Shown in pieces: positions 7,807-15,506 of a stretch of DNA of 64,000 nt; the stretch's first letter is position 1, and the number at the start of each line of letters is the position of its first letter. The notes under the pieces are model-generated. The model had not been told where the DNA came from. It made no database searches and saw nothing but the letters and a program-made list of their open reading frames with translations. Position numbers and translations under genes: made by a program. The DNA is taken from assembly GCA_945860865.1 (NCBI GenBank), contig CAMARW010000003.1:185177-249176 (forward strand), given 5' to 3'. Source of the DNA: Chitinophaga pinensis (GTDB lineage: Bacteria; Bacteroidota; Bacteroidia; UKL13-3).

Positions 7807-9777
7807 ATGAATCAAGACTTGGAAAATGTAACTAATGAACCTGCGGAGGAAACAACTCCAGTGGTTATCCCAACAGAAATTGTTTCGGAAGAAACTATTT
7901 CAACTATTATACCTGTAGTAACGCCAACTGCTTTTAGTGAACCTATTGCACAAGAAAATGACCCAATAGAAACAGTTACCGCCGAACCAACAAGTGAACT
8001 TGCAGAAGAAGAATCTGAATTAGAATCGGTAGAGGAACTTCCAGATTATGCTCTTTTGAACAAATCAGATTTATTACAAGCTGCTTTAAAAGCTTCAACA
8101 GACAAAGAATTGAGCGAGGCTTTGCTTGTTTTTAAAGCTATTAAACCCTATTTGGATCAAACCATTGCTGAAGAAAAAGCAGAGGCACTGGCTAAATACT
8201 TAGAGGAAGGTGGCGATAAAGACGCTTTTGAATACAGAGGCGATACAACTAAAGAAGAATTTAATACCGCTTTTATTGCTTTAAAACAGCGCAAGGAAGA
8301 TGTACGCAAAAGACAAGAAGCTGAAAAACAAGAAAACTTGTTAAAAAAAGAGGCAATCTTGGAAGAAATAAAGAAATTAAACGAAAGCGAAGAAACCGCT
8401 AACAGCTTAAAACGGATAAAAGAGTTACAAGCTGAATGGAAAACTATCAAAAATGTACCCAAAGAGCGCATAGATAACCTTTGGGAAAGCTACCGTGTTT
8501 TAAACGAAATATTTTACGATCGTTTATCTATTAACAATGAACTTAAAGACCTAGATAGAAGCAAAAACTTAGATCATAAAATTGATTTAATCTCTAAGGT
8601 AAGTGAGTTGATGCAAGAAGATAATATCAAAAAGGTACTCATTAATGTAAAAAAACACCAAGAAGAATGGCGCTTTATTGGTCCGGTTGCCCGTGAAGCT
8701 TCTGATGATATTTGGAATAGGTTTAAGTTAGAAGTAGATAAAGTTTACGAAAAAGTAAAAGCTAAAACAGATGAATTGGAAGAAGTTCGTAAACAGAATT
8801 TAATTGCCAAACAAGAATTATTGGTTAAAGCTAAAGAATTGGCTTCAATAAAAACTTTGCGTGTTAAAGAATGGATGGATAACAGCAACACCTTGAATGA
8901 GTTAATGGATTCGTGGAAAAAAATAGGCCATGTTCCAATGTCGGTGCGCGAAGAAGTTTGGAACGAGTTTAGAGAAGCAAGAAATACCTTTTACGCCAAC
9001 AAAAATGTTTTCTTTAAAGCCATGCATTCAGAGCGAAACGCAAATTTAAAAGCTAAGGAAGATTTGTGCGAAAAAGCAGAGGCCATTGCTGCTAACCCAA
9101 TTGATTGGAATAAACAAACAGAAGAATTAAAGAAAATGCAGGAGGCTTGGAAAAAAATTGGCCATGCACCTGATAAAGTGAATGATGCAGTTTGGCGCAG
9201 ATTTAGAACAGCCTGCGATGGTTTCTTTGCCAAAAAATCTGAAAGATATGCCGGTCAAATTATTGAACAAACAGAAAACCTAAATCAAAAACTTGCCATC
9301 ATTAATAAGTTAGAAGAGCTGAGTAATGCAGATAATACACAAAATATATTTGCAGATCTAAAGCAAATACAAACTGATTGGAATGCTATTGGGTTTGTGC
9401 CTGCCGCCAAGAAAGATGTTACCAACAAACAATACAATGATTTGCTCGATAAATTATATGGTAAACACAAGCAGTTAAACAAAGAAATGCGGGAAGACCG
9501 CGACAAACAAAACTTTGAATTATTGGCCACATCGCCAAATGGCATGCAGAAATTGCAGCGTGAAGAGAAAATTTTGATGGAGCGCATAAGGGGTATGAAA
9601 AAAGATATTGAAACTTGGGACAATAACCTAGGATTCTTTAAAAGTGGTAATAGTAAAAATCCTTTGGCTGAGCAAATTCAATCAAAAATTGAAATTGCCA
9701 ACAAACATATCGCTGGCCTAGAAGAGAAATTGAAAGCATTAAAAGTTTTGAAAAACAAATCAACAGAAGCGCAGTAA
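7807..9777 (+). CDS. DUF349 repeat protein
   Basis: The 656-residue, charged, mostly helical cytoplasmic protein has an acidic, proline- and threonine-rich N-terminal 80 residues. These are followed by at least five DUF349 units recognisable by W-x-x-I-G-x-V/A-P...W: EWRFIGPVAREASDDIW, SWKKIGHVPMSVREEVW, AWKKIGHAPDKVNDAVW, DWNAIGFVPAAKK and an earlier EWKTIKNVPKERIDNLW. The C-terminus (about 570-650) is a coiled-coil stretch. DUF349 proteins are widespread in Bacteroidota and Actinobacteria and their function is not established. The gene is divergent from HMG-CoA lyase and ends 5 bases before a methyltransferase gene, with which it is probably co-transcribed. Confidence 0.88.
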   Translation: MNQDLENVTNEPAEETTPVVIPTEIVSEETISTIIPVVTPTAFSEPIAQENDPIETVTAEPTSELAEEESELESVEELPDYALLNKSDLLQAALKASTDKELSEALLVFKAIKPYLDQTIAEEKAEALAKYLEEGGDKDAFEYRGDTTKEEFNTAFIALKQRKEDVRKRQEAEKQENLLKKEAILEEIKKLNESEETANSLKRIKELQAEWKTIKNVPKERIDNLWESYRVLNEIFYDRLSINNELKDLDRSKNLDHKIDLISKVSELMQEDNIKKVLINVKKHQEEWRFIGPVAREASDDIWNRFKLEVDKVYEKVKAKTDELEEVRKQNLIAKQELLVKAKELASIKTLRVKEWMDNSNTLNELMDSWKKIGHVPMSVREEVWNEFREARNTFYANKNVFFKAMHSERNANLKAKEDLCEKAEAIAANPIDWNKQTEELKKMQEAWKKIGHAPDKVNDAVWRRFRTACDGFFAKKSERYAGQIIEQTENLNQKLAIINKLEELSNADNTQNIFADLKQIQTDWNAIGFVPAAKKDVTNKQYNDLLDKLYGKHKQLNKEMREDRDKQNFELLATSPNGMQKLQREEKILMERIRGMKKDIETWDNNLGFFKSGNSKNPLAEQIQSKIEIANKHIAGLEEKLKALKVLKNKSTEAQ

Positions 9778-9782
9778 ATACC

Positions 9783-10556
9783 TTGAATTTTTATTACCTA
9801 AAACATTTTTGTTTGCACTATTTAACTGCAAAATGGATAGATATTTTACACTCTCCATTTGTATTTAATTTATATCAAAAATGTATACAAAGAGAGTCTG
9901 ATTTATTGGCCTATAAAGCCATAGAGAGCATAAGAGCGCGATTATTGAAAGATAAACGCGCTCTTTTTTATGATGATTTTGGCGCCTCTGCTAAAAGTCG
10001 GGAAGTGCTTGTAAAAACCCTTGCTAAAAGACACTTGAAACCAGCCAGAGTTGCCCAAATATTAGGAAGAATTAGGCAATATTTAAATTATCAGAACTGC
10101 ATAGAACTTGGAACATCATTGGGTATTACTACCCAATATTTAGCCTTAGGTGCAGATAATAACACAAGTATACATACCATAGAAGCAAGTAAAGAAGTAA
10201 GAGAAATTGCTTTAGAAGGCTTTCAAAATAATAAGTGCATTCAATCTTATTTAGGCACATTTGATGACGTTTTGCCTAGTTTGCTTGAAGATGTTAAGGT
10301 TTTAGATATGCTTTTTATTGATGGTAATCACAGTTATGAAGCAACTATGCGTTACTTTGAATTGAGCAAACCCTTCTTAAACAACGAAAGCATGGTGGTG
10401 TTTGATGATATTTATTGGAGCAAAGGCATGACTCGCGCATGGGAGCAAATTAAAGCCGACCCCCAGGTAAAAGTGAGTATTGACTTGTTTTTTGTTGGAT
10501 TGGTTTTTTTTAGAAAAGAACAAGTAAAAGAAAACTTCAAATTACGTATCCTTTAA
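9783..10556 (+). CDS. Class I SAM-dependent methyltransferase (O-methyltransferase-like)
   Basis: The 257-residue protein has a Rossmann methyltransferase core: NCIELGTSLGITTQYLA is motif I, IHTIEASKEV the acidic end of strand 2, VLDMLFIDGNHSYEATM motif IV, and VVFDDIYWSKGM the following strand, as in Methyltransf_24 and catechol-O-methyltransferase-like families. The N-terminal DILHSPFVFNLYQKC is a Bacteroidota-specific extension. The only suitable start is TTG at 9783, 5 bases after the DUF349 stop, because no ATG lies before the conserved N-terminus. The substrate is unknown. Confidence 0.82.
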   Translation: MNFYYLKHFCLHYLTAKWIDILHSPFVFNLYQKCIQRESDLLAYKAIESIRARLLKDKRALFYDDFGASAKSREVLVKTLAKRHLKPARVAQILGRIRQYLNYQNCIELGTSLGITTQYLALGADNNTSIHTIEASKEVREIALEGFQNNKCIQSYLGTFDDVLPSLLEDVKVLDMLFIDGNHSYEATMRYFELSKPFLNNESMVVFDDIYWSKGMTRAWEQIKADPQVKVSIDLFFVGLVFFRKEQVKENFKLRIL

Positions 10557-10627
10557 TCTAGACAAGCAACCAAATGATGGTTTGTTTCTGTTATTGTAAT
10601 TTAGCTTAAAATTATTAAGTTCGAAAC

Positions 10628-13297
10628 ATGAGTAATCGCATAAAAATTGGCATTTTATTTGGCGGAATCAGCAGGGAAAGAGAAGTATCTTTTGCTGGTG
10701 GAAGAACTGTTTACGACAATTTAGACAAATCTATTTTTGAGGCTATTCCCTTATTTGTGGATAGTTTTAATAATTTTATTTTATTGGATTGGAAGTATAT
10801 ATATAAAGGATCTATCCGCGATTTTTACCCAGATGTTAGCTTTTTAAAGGAAGCTAAACATGAGGTTCAGGTTTATGCAGAAAATGTAAAATCTGCCTAC
10901 AAAGATCAGGGCAAATCTATGGCTCGTAAAATCGGAAAATTGGTTCAGCCAAATGAATTAAAAAGCCTCATAGATTTTGCTTTTTTAGCCTTACATGGCA
11001 ATGGTGGCGAAGATGGCACTATCCAAGGTGTTTTAGAATGGCAAGGCATCCCCTACTCAGGTTCTGGCGTTTTACCTTCTGCTATTGGCATGAATAAGCG
11101 CGTTCAAAAAGATTTTATGCAAGCCGCAGGCATGCCAGTTCCAGCTTATTATAGTTTCCCAAAAACCGGCCTGAACCAATTAAAAAACCATTATCAAAAT
11201 GCGAAAAATAAAGTAGGTTTTCCAATGGTTATTAAACCGGCAAACCAAGGCAGTTCCGTTGGGGTTAGCGTAATTATAAAAGAAAACTTTAAAGCCTTTG
11301 AGAAAGCTGTTGAAAAAGCCTTTTTTATTCAAAAAGTGCTAGCTTCCGATTGGCTCGGTAAAAACAAGTTAGAACGCACTCATTTCATTCAAAAAATTAC
11401 GGATATAAAAGAAGGAATTGGACTTCCTGTTTTAATCAATGAAGAAATTGTTTATAGTCCAGACGATTTATGGGCACTATTCGACAAAGCATTCAAGAGT
11501 AAAGACATGCTCTGCTTAGCTAGCATTTACAGCGAAACAGAATGCTTAATTGAAGCCTTTATTGAAGGTAGAGAGTTCTCTTGTATTGTGCTGAGAAATG
11601 AAGACGGTAGCGCTGTTGCATTACCCCCAACAGAAATTATTAAAGGTAATGAGGTTTATGATTATAAAAGCAAATACCTGCCTGGGTTGAGCAGAAAAAT
11701 TACTCCAATTGATATTGATAATGAGAAGATTGAAGAGATTAGAAGTGCATGCAGTAACTTATTTCATTTTTTTAATTTTCATGTTTATGCCCGCATCGAT
11801 GGATTTATTGGCAAAAAAGGTGAGATTTTCTTAAACGACCCTAATACTACATCGGGCATGATGCCTTCTTCTTTTTTCTTTCACCAAGCAGCAGAAATTG
11901 GCTTAAATCCTTCTCAGTTTTTAACTTACATTATTAGAACTTCTGTTCAAGAAAGAATTAATAGTTTATGCGTAAACAATAACTTTCAGAAGCTTTTAGA
12001 TAAACTAGATAATGCCATTAAATCTGTTAAAAGCAGCAAAAGCAGGAAGAAAAGAGTGGCCGTTTTTATGGGTGGATATAGCACAGAACGCCATATTTCT
12101 GTTGAGAGCGGCAGAAATATTTACGAAAAATTAGCCTCATCAGAAAAATATGAACCATTTCCCGTTTTTGTAAGCGGAAATGATACCTCACATGAACTTT
12201 ATCTGCTGCCTATTCAGGTAATGTTAAAAGACAATGCAGACGATATCAAAGAAAAGGTAATGCATTTTAAACGCCCTAGTATTATGAATAGCATTGCCAA
12301 AGAATGTGAAGAAATTTTAATAAAATACAGTAAAAACAACCTGCTCGAACCCAAGAAAATTACCTACAAGGAGTTGAAAAAAATGGCAGATGCTGTGTTT
12401 ATTGCCCTGCATGGTAGGCCAGGTGAAGATGGGACGGTTCAAAAAGAATTGAATAAAATTAAACTGCCTTTTAATGGCTCAGATGTAGCTAGCTCGCAAA
12501 TAACTATCAACAAATACGAAACCAATACTTTATTAAAAAAGAAAGGTTTCTTGGTTGCAGAACATTTTCTGGTTAAAGAAGAAGATTTTAAAAACAATGC
12601 TACCGCACTCTATCAAAAAATTGAAAAAATAAAATACCCACTCATTGCCAAACCTGCAGATGATGGCTGTAGCAGCGCAGTAAAGAAAATTAAGAATAGA
12701 GCAGATTTAATGGCTTATACAGAAGGTGTTTTTAGGCCTTCGCTTGAAATGAGTGATGATATGCGCGCTGGTTTGGGATTAAGTGCTAAAGAAGAATTTC
12801 CTAAAAAGAATTTTTTCTTGGTAGAAAAATTTGTTGAAAAAGGAGCAGCCAAACATTTCCTAGAAGTTACTGGTGGTATGATTACTCATTATAAGAGAGG
12901 CAAAATTCATTATGAAACATTTGAACCTAGTGAAACCTTGGCAGAAAGTGAAATATTGAGTTTAGAAGAAAAATTCTTGGCTGGACAAGGACAAAATATT
13001 ACTCCAGCTAGATACGCCACTAGTGCCCTTGCCAATAAAAAAATTAGCTTGCTAGTTCAAGAACAGCTAAAAGCTGCTGCTAAAGTGCTAGGAATTGAAG
13101 GGTATTGCAGGATAGACGCTTTTGTTAGAATTTACAATACTGAGAAAATTGAAGTAATTATCATTGAAGCGAATTCCTTACCGGGCATGACACCCGCAAC
13201 GGCTATTTTTCATCAATGTGCTCTAAATAATTACAAACCCTATGAATTTATTGATAAAATTTTAGATTTTGGAAATGAGCGTTTATTGAAAAACTAA
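10628..13297 (+). CDS. Tandem D-alanine-D-alanine ligase-like protein (two complete ATP-grasp ligase halves)
   Basis: The 889-residue protein consists of two consecutive Ddl-like enzymes of about 445 residues each. Half 1: GILFGGISREREVS, LALHGNGGEDGTIQG, GFPMVIKPANQGSSVGVSV, KYLPGLSRKITP, and NDPNTTSGMMP at the metal site, where the usual Glu is Asp. Half 2 (from about 475): AVFMGGYSTERHISVESG, ALHGRPGEDGTVQ, PLIAKPADDGCSSAVKKI (changed from KPxxxGSSxGV) and IIEANSLPGMTPAT (canonical Glu and Asn). Normal Ddl has about 300-370 residues. Both halves could bind ATP, but the changed substrate loops suggest that at least one half does not make ordinary D-Ala-D-Ala. A separate canonical ddl elsewhere in the genome would support a special role. 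Confidence 0.88.
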   Translation: MSNRIKIGILFGGISREREVSFAGGRTVYDNLDKSIFEAIPLFVDSFNNFILLDWKYIYKGSIRDFYPDVSFLKEAKHEVQVYAENVKSAYKDQGKSMARKIGKLVQPNELKSLIDFAFLALHGNGGEDGTIQGVLEWQGIPYSGSGVLPSAIGMNKRVQKDFMQAAGMPVPAYYSFPKTGLNQLKNHYQNAKNKVGFPMVIKPANQGSSVGVSVIIKENFKAFEKAVEKAFFIQKVLASDWLGKNKLERTHFIQKITDIKEGIGLPVLINEEIVYSPDDLWALFDKAFKSKDMLCLASIYSETECLIEAFIEGREFSCIVLRNEDGSAVALPPTEIIKGNEVYDYKSKYLPGLSRKITPIDIDNEKIEEIRSACSNLFHFFNFHVYARIDGFIGKKGEIFLNDPNTTSGMMPSSFFFHQAAEIGLNPSQFLTYIIRTSVQERINSLCVNNNFQKLLDKLDNAIKSVKSSKSRKKRVAVFMGGYSTERHISVESGRNIYEKLASSEKYEPFPVFVSGNDTSHELYLLPIQVMLKDNADDIKEKVMHFKRPSIMNSIAKECEEILIKYSKNNLLEPKKITYKELKKMADAVFIALHGRPGEDGTVQKELNKIKLPFNGSDVASSQITINKYETNTLLKKKGFLVAEHFLVKEEDFKNNATALYQKIEKIKYPLIAKPADDGCSSAVKKIKNRADLMAYTEGVFRPSLEMSDDMRAGLGLSAKEEFPKKNFFLVEKFVEKGAAKHFLEVTGGMITHYKRGKIHYETFEPSETLAESEILSLEEKFLAGQGQNITPARYATSALANKKISLLVQEQLKAAAKVLGIEGYCRIDAFVRIYNTEKIEVIIIEANSLPGMTPATAIFHQCALNNYKPYEFIDKILDFGNERLLKN

Positions 13298-13361
13298 AAG
13301 TATTTGATAAATTTTTATCTCATTAATTCGTTTTATTATTAAATTCACAATAAAAAAAAAT

Positions 13362-14234
13362 ATGGAAACAAATTTACTTACAACAGTTATTTTACCTATT
13401 GCCCTTGGCATAATTATGTTAGGATTAGGTTTGGGGCTTTCTCTAGACGATTTTAAGCGTGTTGCGTTATATCCAAAGGCAATTGTAATTGGGTTAATTT
13501 GTCAAATGGTATTGTTACCTGTAATTTGTTTTGTTATAGCCATAGGACTACAATTACCTCCCGAGTTAGCGGTTGGCTTAATGTTGTTAGCAGCCTCTCC
13601 TGGTGGTCCAACAGCCAATTTATACAGTCATTTAGCTAAAGGTGATGTAGCCTTAAATATTAGTTTAACAGCTATAAATAGTTTGCTTACACTTATCTCT
13701 TTGCCATTTATTGTAAATTTCTCATTACAATATTTTTTGGTTAGTGAACAGGCAATACCCATGCAGTTTAAAAAGATTATTGAAGTATTTTTAATAGTTT
13801 TAATTCCTGTTATTTTAGGCATGTTGGTAAAAGCCAAAAAACCTGAAATTTCGGAGAGAATGGATAAACCTGTGCGGATTTTATCAGCTTTGTTTTTAGC
13901 TTTAATCATTATATCAGCAATTATTAAAGAAAAGGCTAATGTGATGATTTATTTTCAAGAAGTTGGATTAGCTGCATTTTTATTTAATGTATTAAGTATG
14001 ATGGCGGGTTACTTTATCCCACAACTATTTTCAGTAAATAAAAAACAAGCCATTTCTATCGGTATGGAAATCGGAATTCACAATGGCACCTTAGCCATAT
14101 ATATAGCGCTTAATGTTTTAGGCAATAGCGCTATGAGCATACCTCCTGCTATTTACAGTTTAATTATGTTTTTTACTGCGGCATTTTTTGGGTACTTGGT
14201 AAATAAAAAACAAAATAAAACCCTGGTTAATTGA
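13362..14234 (+). CDS. BASS (bile acid:sodium symporter) family transporter
   Basis: The 290-residue inner-membrane protein has eight to ten predicted membrane segments. It shows the BASS pattern LGLGLGLSLDDFKRV near the N-terminus, LLAASPGGPTANLYSHLAKGDVALN (first crossover helix, with the Gly-Gly-x-x-x-N sodium site) and GMEIGIHNGTLAIYIAL (second crossover, with Glu and Asn-Gly). Bacterial members carry organic anions such as bile acids, pantoate, pyruvate or sulfonates with Na+. The cargo here is unknown and the neighbours give no hint. Confidence 0.88.
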   Translation: METNLLTTVILPIALGIIMLGLGLGLSLDDFKRVALYPKAIVIGLICQMVLLPVICFVIAIGLQLPPELAVGLMLLAASPGGPTANLYSHLAKGDVALNISLTAINSLLTLISLPFIVNFSLQYFLVSEQAIPMQFKKIIEVFLIVLIPVILGMLVKAKKPEISERMDKPVRILSALFLALIIISAIIKEKANVMIYFQEVGLAAFLFNVLSMMAGYFIPQLFSVNKKQAISIGMEIGIHNGTLAIYIALNVLGNSAMSIPPAIYSLIMFFTAAFFGYLVNKKQNKTLVN

Positions 14235-14236
14235 TA

Positions 14237-14287
14237 GATTGATTGGTAATGTCTTTTAATTTTTGTGATAATTATCATAAATCAATC
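14237..14287. promoter_or_regulatory. Nested inverted repeats upstream of the 136-residue protein gene
   Basis: GATTGATT (14237-14244) and AATCAATC (14280-14287) are perfect complements and enclose the perfect palindrome TGATAATTATCA (14266-14277). The inner part resembles half of a Fur-type box (GATAATNATTATC). It could be an operator for the downstream gene and its former P-type ATPase partner, or a terminator structure of the BASS gene, though no T-tract follows. Confidence 0.4.
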
Positions 14288-14327
14288 AGCTTAAAATGCT
14301 TATTGTTTGTGACAAATATTTAACAAA

Positions 14328-14738
14328 ATGAATTTACAAATAAACCGCAGCAAATCAATTGCTAGTATTCAAGAGGCTTTTCAATCACATTTTTCGTATT
14401 TAAAAATTGAATTTTTTAATTCCAAACACCTAATTGGTGAGGCTTCTTCAAAAGAGAATGTTATTGGAGGGTTGGTGGCTATAAGTGATATTAATCCTGA
14501 GATAAAATCTGGCGAATTAGCCCTTTTGCCTAATTTAAAAGTGGGTGAATTAGAGCAATTATTTGCTGAAAAATTTGGCTTATCTGTTCAGGTCTTTCAC
14601 AAATCTGGGAGAATTTGGTTGCAAACAACGCGCACAGACGATTGGACATTAGTTGAGCAAAACAGACATGCTGAAGAAAAAGAACATCCAATTTCAACTA
14701 CCATTATAGATTCGATGGATAGACAAGAATTAGAATAA
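14328..14738 (+). CDS. Conserved hypothetical protein, 136 residues
   Basis: A soluble protein with no signal peptide. I recognise its type only as a conserved Bacteroidota protein: an N-terminal LQINRSKSIASIQEAFQSHF and YLKIEFFN, a middle GELALLPNLKVGELEQLFAE (the LKVGELE part looks like a substrate-docking helix), and a strongly patterned C-terminal GLSVQVFHKSGRIWLQTT followed by RTDDWTLVEQN. The function is not known to me. Immediately downstream, starting 1 base after its stop, is the decayed N-terminus of a cation P-type ATPase, which suggests the pair once formed an operon and that this protein was linked to metal or cation transport. Confidence 0.7.
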   Translation: MNLQINRSKSIASIQEAFQSHFSYLKIEFFNSKHLIGEASSKENVIGGLVAISDINPEIKSGELALLPNLKVGELEQLFAEKFGLSVQVFHKSGRIWLQTTRTDDWTLVEQNRHAEEKEHPISTTIIDSMDRQELE

Positions 14739-14739
14739 T

Positions 14740-14898
14740 CTTGAGGCTATTTATAAAGAACTAGCTAGTGCTGCGCATGGACTAGAAGAAACTGAAGTAG
14801 CAAAAAGATTGCTTTTTTATGGGGCAAATGAGCTCCCACATGGAAAGAAAATAAACCTCTTAAAAATTTTCGTAAGCCAATTTGTTACAAAATTCTAA
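14740..14898 (+). pseudogene. Remnant of a cation-transporting P-type ATPase (N-terminal domain only)
   Basis: The frame from 14740 to the TAA at 14896-14898 encodes 52 residues with no start codon. AAHGLEETEVAKRLLFYG and ANELPHGKKINLLKIFVSQF match the cation-ATPase N-terminal domain (GLSxxEVxxRLxxYGxNELP...LxIFLxQF) that precedes the first membrane helix of Ca2+/cation P-type ATPases. Everything after that point is gone: the frame runs into the 3' end of the glutathione peroxidase gene (overlap 14885-14898). The bases TAGAATAATCTT just before it look like a lost ATG start (M-N-N-L). It is best read as a gene truncated by a deletion whose right edge is the peroxidase gene. Confidence 0.75.
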
Positions 14899-15367
14899 CT
14901 AGATATTTTTCAATTTCCTCAGGTTTTGTTGTTGGCGAAAATCTTTCAACAACCTTACCTTCTTTGTTTAACATAAATTTAGTGAAATTCCATTTAATGG
15001 ATGAGCCTAAAAAACCACCTTTTTCAGATTTCAAGTGAGAGAAAATAGGATGAGTTCCAGAACCATTTACATCAACCTTGGCAAACATTGGAAAGCTTAC
15101 ACCGTAGTTTCTTAAACAATTATTAGCTATAGAAGCTTCATCTCCTGGCTCTTGTTTGCCAAATTGATTGCAAGGAAAACCTAGTATAACCAAGCCCTTG
15201 TCTTTATATTTTTGATACAAATTTTCTAAGCCTGCATATTGCGGGGTTAAACCGCATTTACTTGCGGTATTTACTACCAAGATGGTTTTTCCAGCAAAAG
15301 CCTCCATTTTAATCTCTTGGTTTTGTATAGAATTAGCCGATAAACTATAAAATTTATTGATTGTCAT
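14885..15367 (-). CDS. Glutathione peroxidase family thiol peroxidase
   Basis: This is a cytoplasmic peroxidase that reduces H2O2 or lipid hydroperoxides. Bacterial members usually use thioredoxin rather than glutathione. In the 160-residue protein the catalytic tetrad is visible: C38 (NTASKCGLTPQY), Q68 (GFPCNQFGKQEPG), W126 and N127 (IKWNFTKF). Cysteine, not selenocysteine, is used. No signal peptide is seen. Its 3' end overlaps the ATPase relic by 14 bases, so a past deletion probably ended here without damaging the enzyme, whose C-terminus is of normal length. Confidence 0.93.
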   Translation of the reverse strand: MTINKFYSLSANSIQNQEIKMEAFAGKTILVVNTASKCGLTPQYAGLENLYQKYKDKGLVILGFPCNQFGKQEPGDEASIANNCLRNYGVSFPMFAKVDVNGSGTHPIFSHLKSEKGGFLGSSIKWNFTKFMLNKEGKVVERFSPTTKPEEIEKYLVRIL

Positions 15368-15444
15368 GTTTTTAAAACTTAATAATGTATGAACCTATAT
15401 AAAATTAAAAGGTTCTAAAATAGTATAAATATTATATAAATCTC

Positions 15445-15474
15445 TTGCCATTCAATATTATAGAATTATATTTG
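15445..15474 (+). promoter_or_regulatory. Bacteroidota-type promoter of rpsA
   Basis: TTG at 15445-15447 (-33 element), 19 bases, then TATATTTG at 15467-15474 (-7 element, TAnnTTTG). This fits the Bacteroidota primary sigma consensus closely and leaves a leader of about 25-30 bases containing the ribosome binding site. Confidence 0.6.
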
Positions 15475-15490
15475 CAAGCTTTTTTAAGCG

Positions 15491-15497
15491 AAAGGAG
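15491..15497 (+). promoter_or_regulatory. rpsA: Strong Shine-Dalgarno sequence of rpsA
   Basis: AAAGGAG, complementary over 7 bases to the 3' end of 16S rRNA, 9 bases before the TTG start at 15507. It fixes the non-ATG start. Such a sequence is notable in Bacteroidota, where most genes lack one. Confidence 0.7.
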
Positions 15498-15506
15498 ATT
15501 ATTTTA

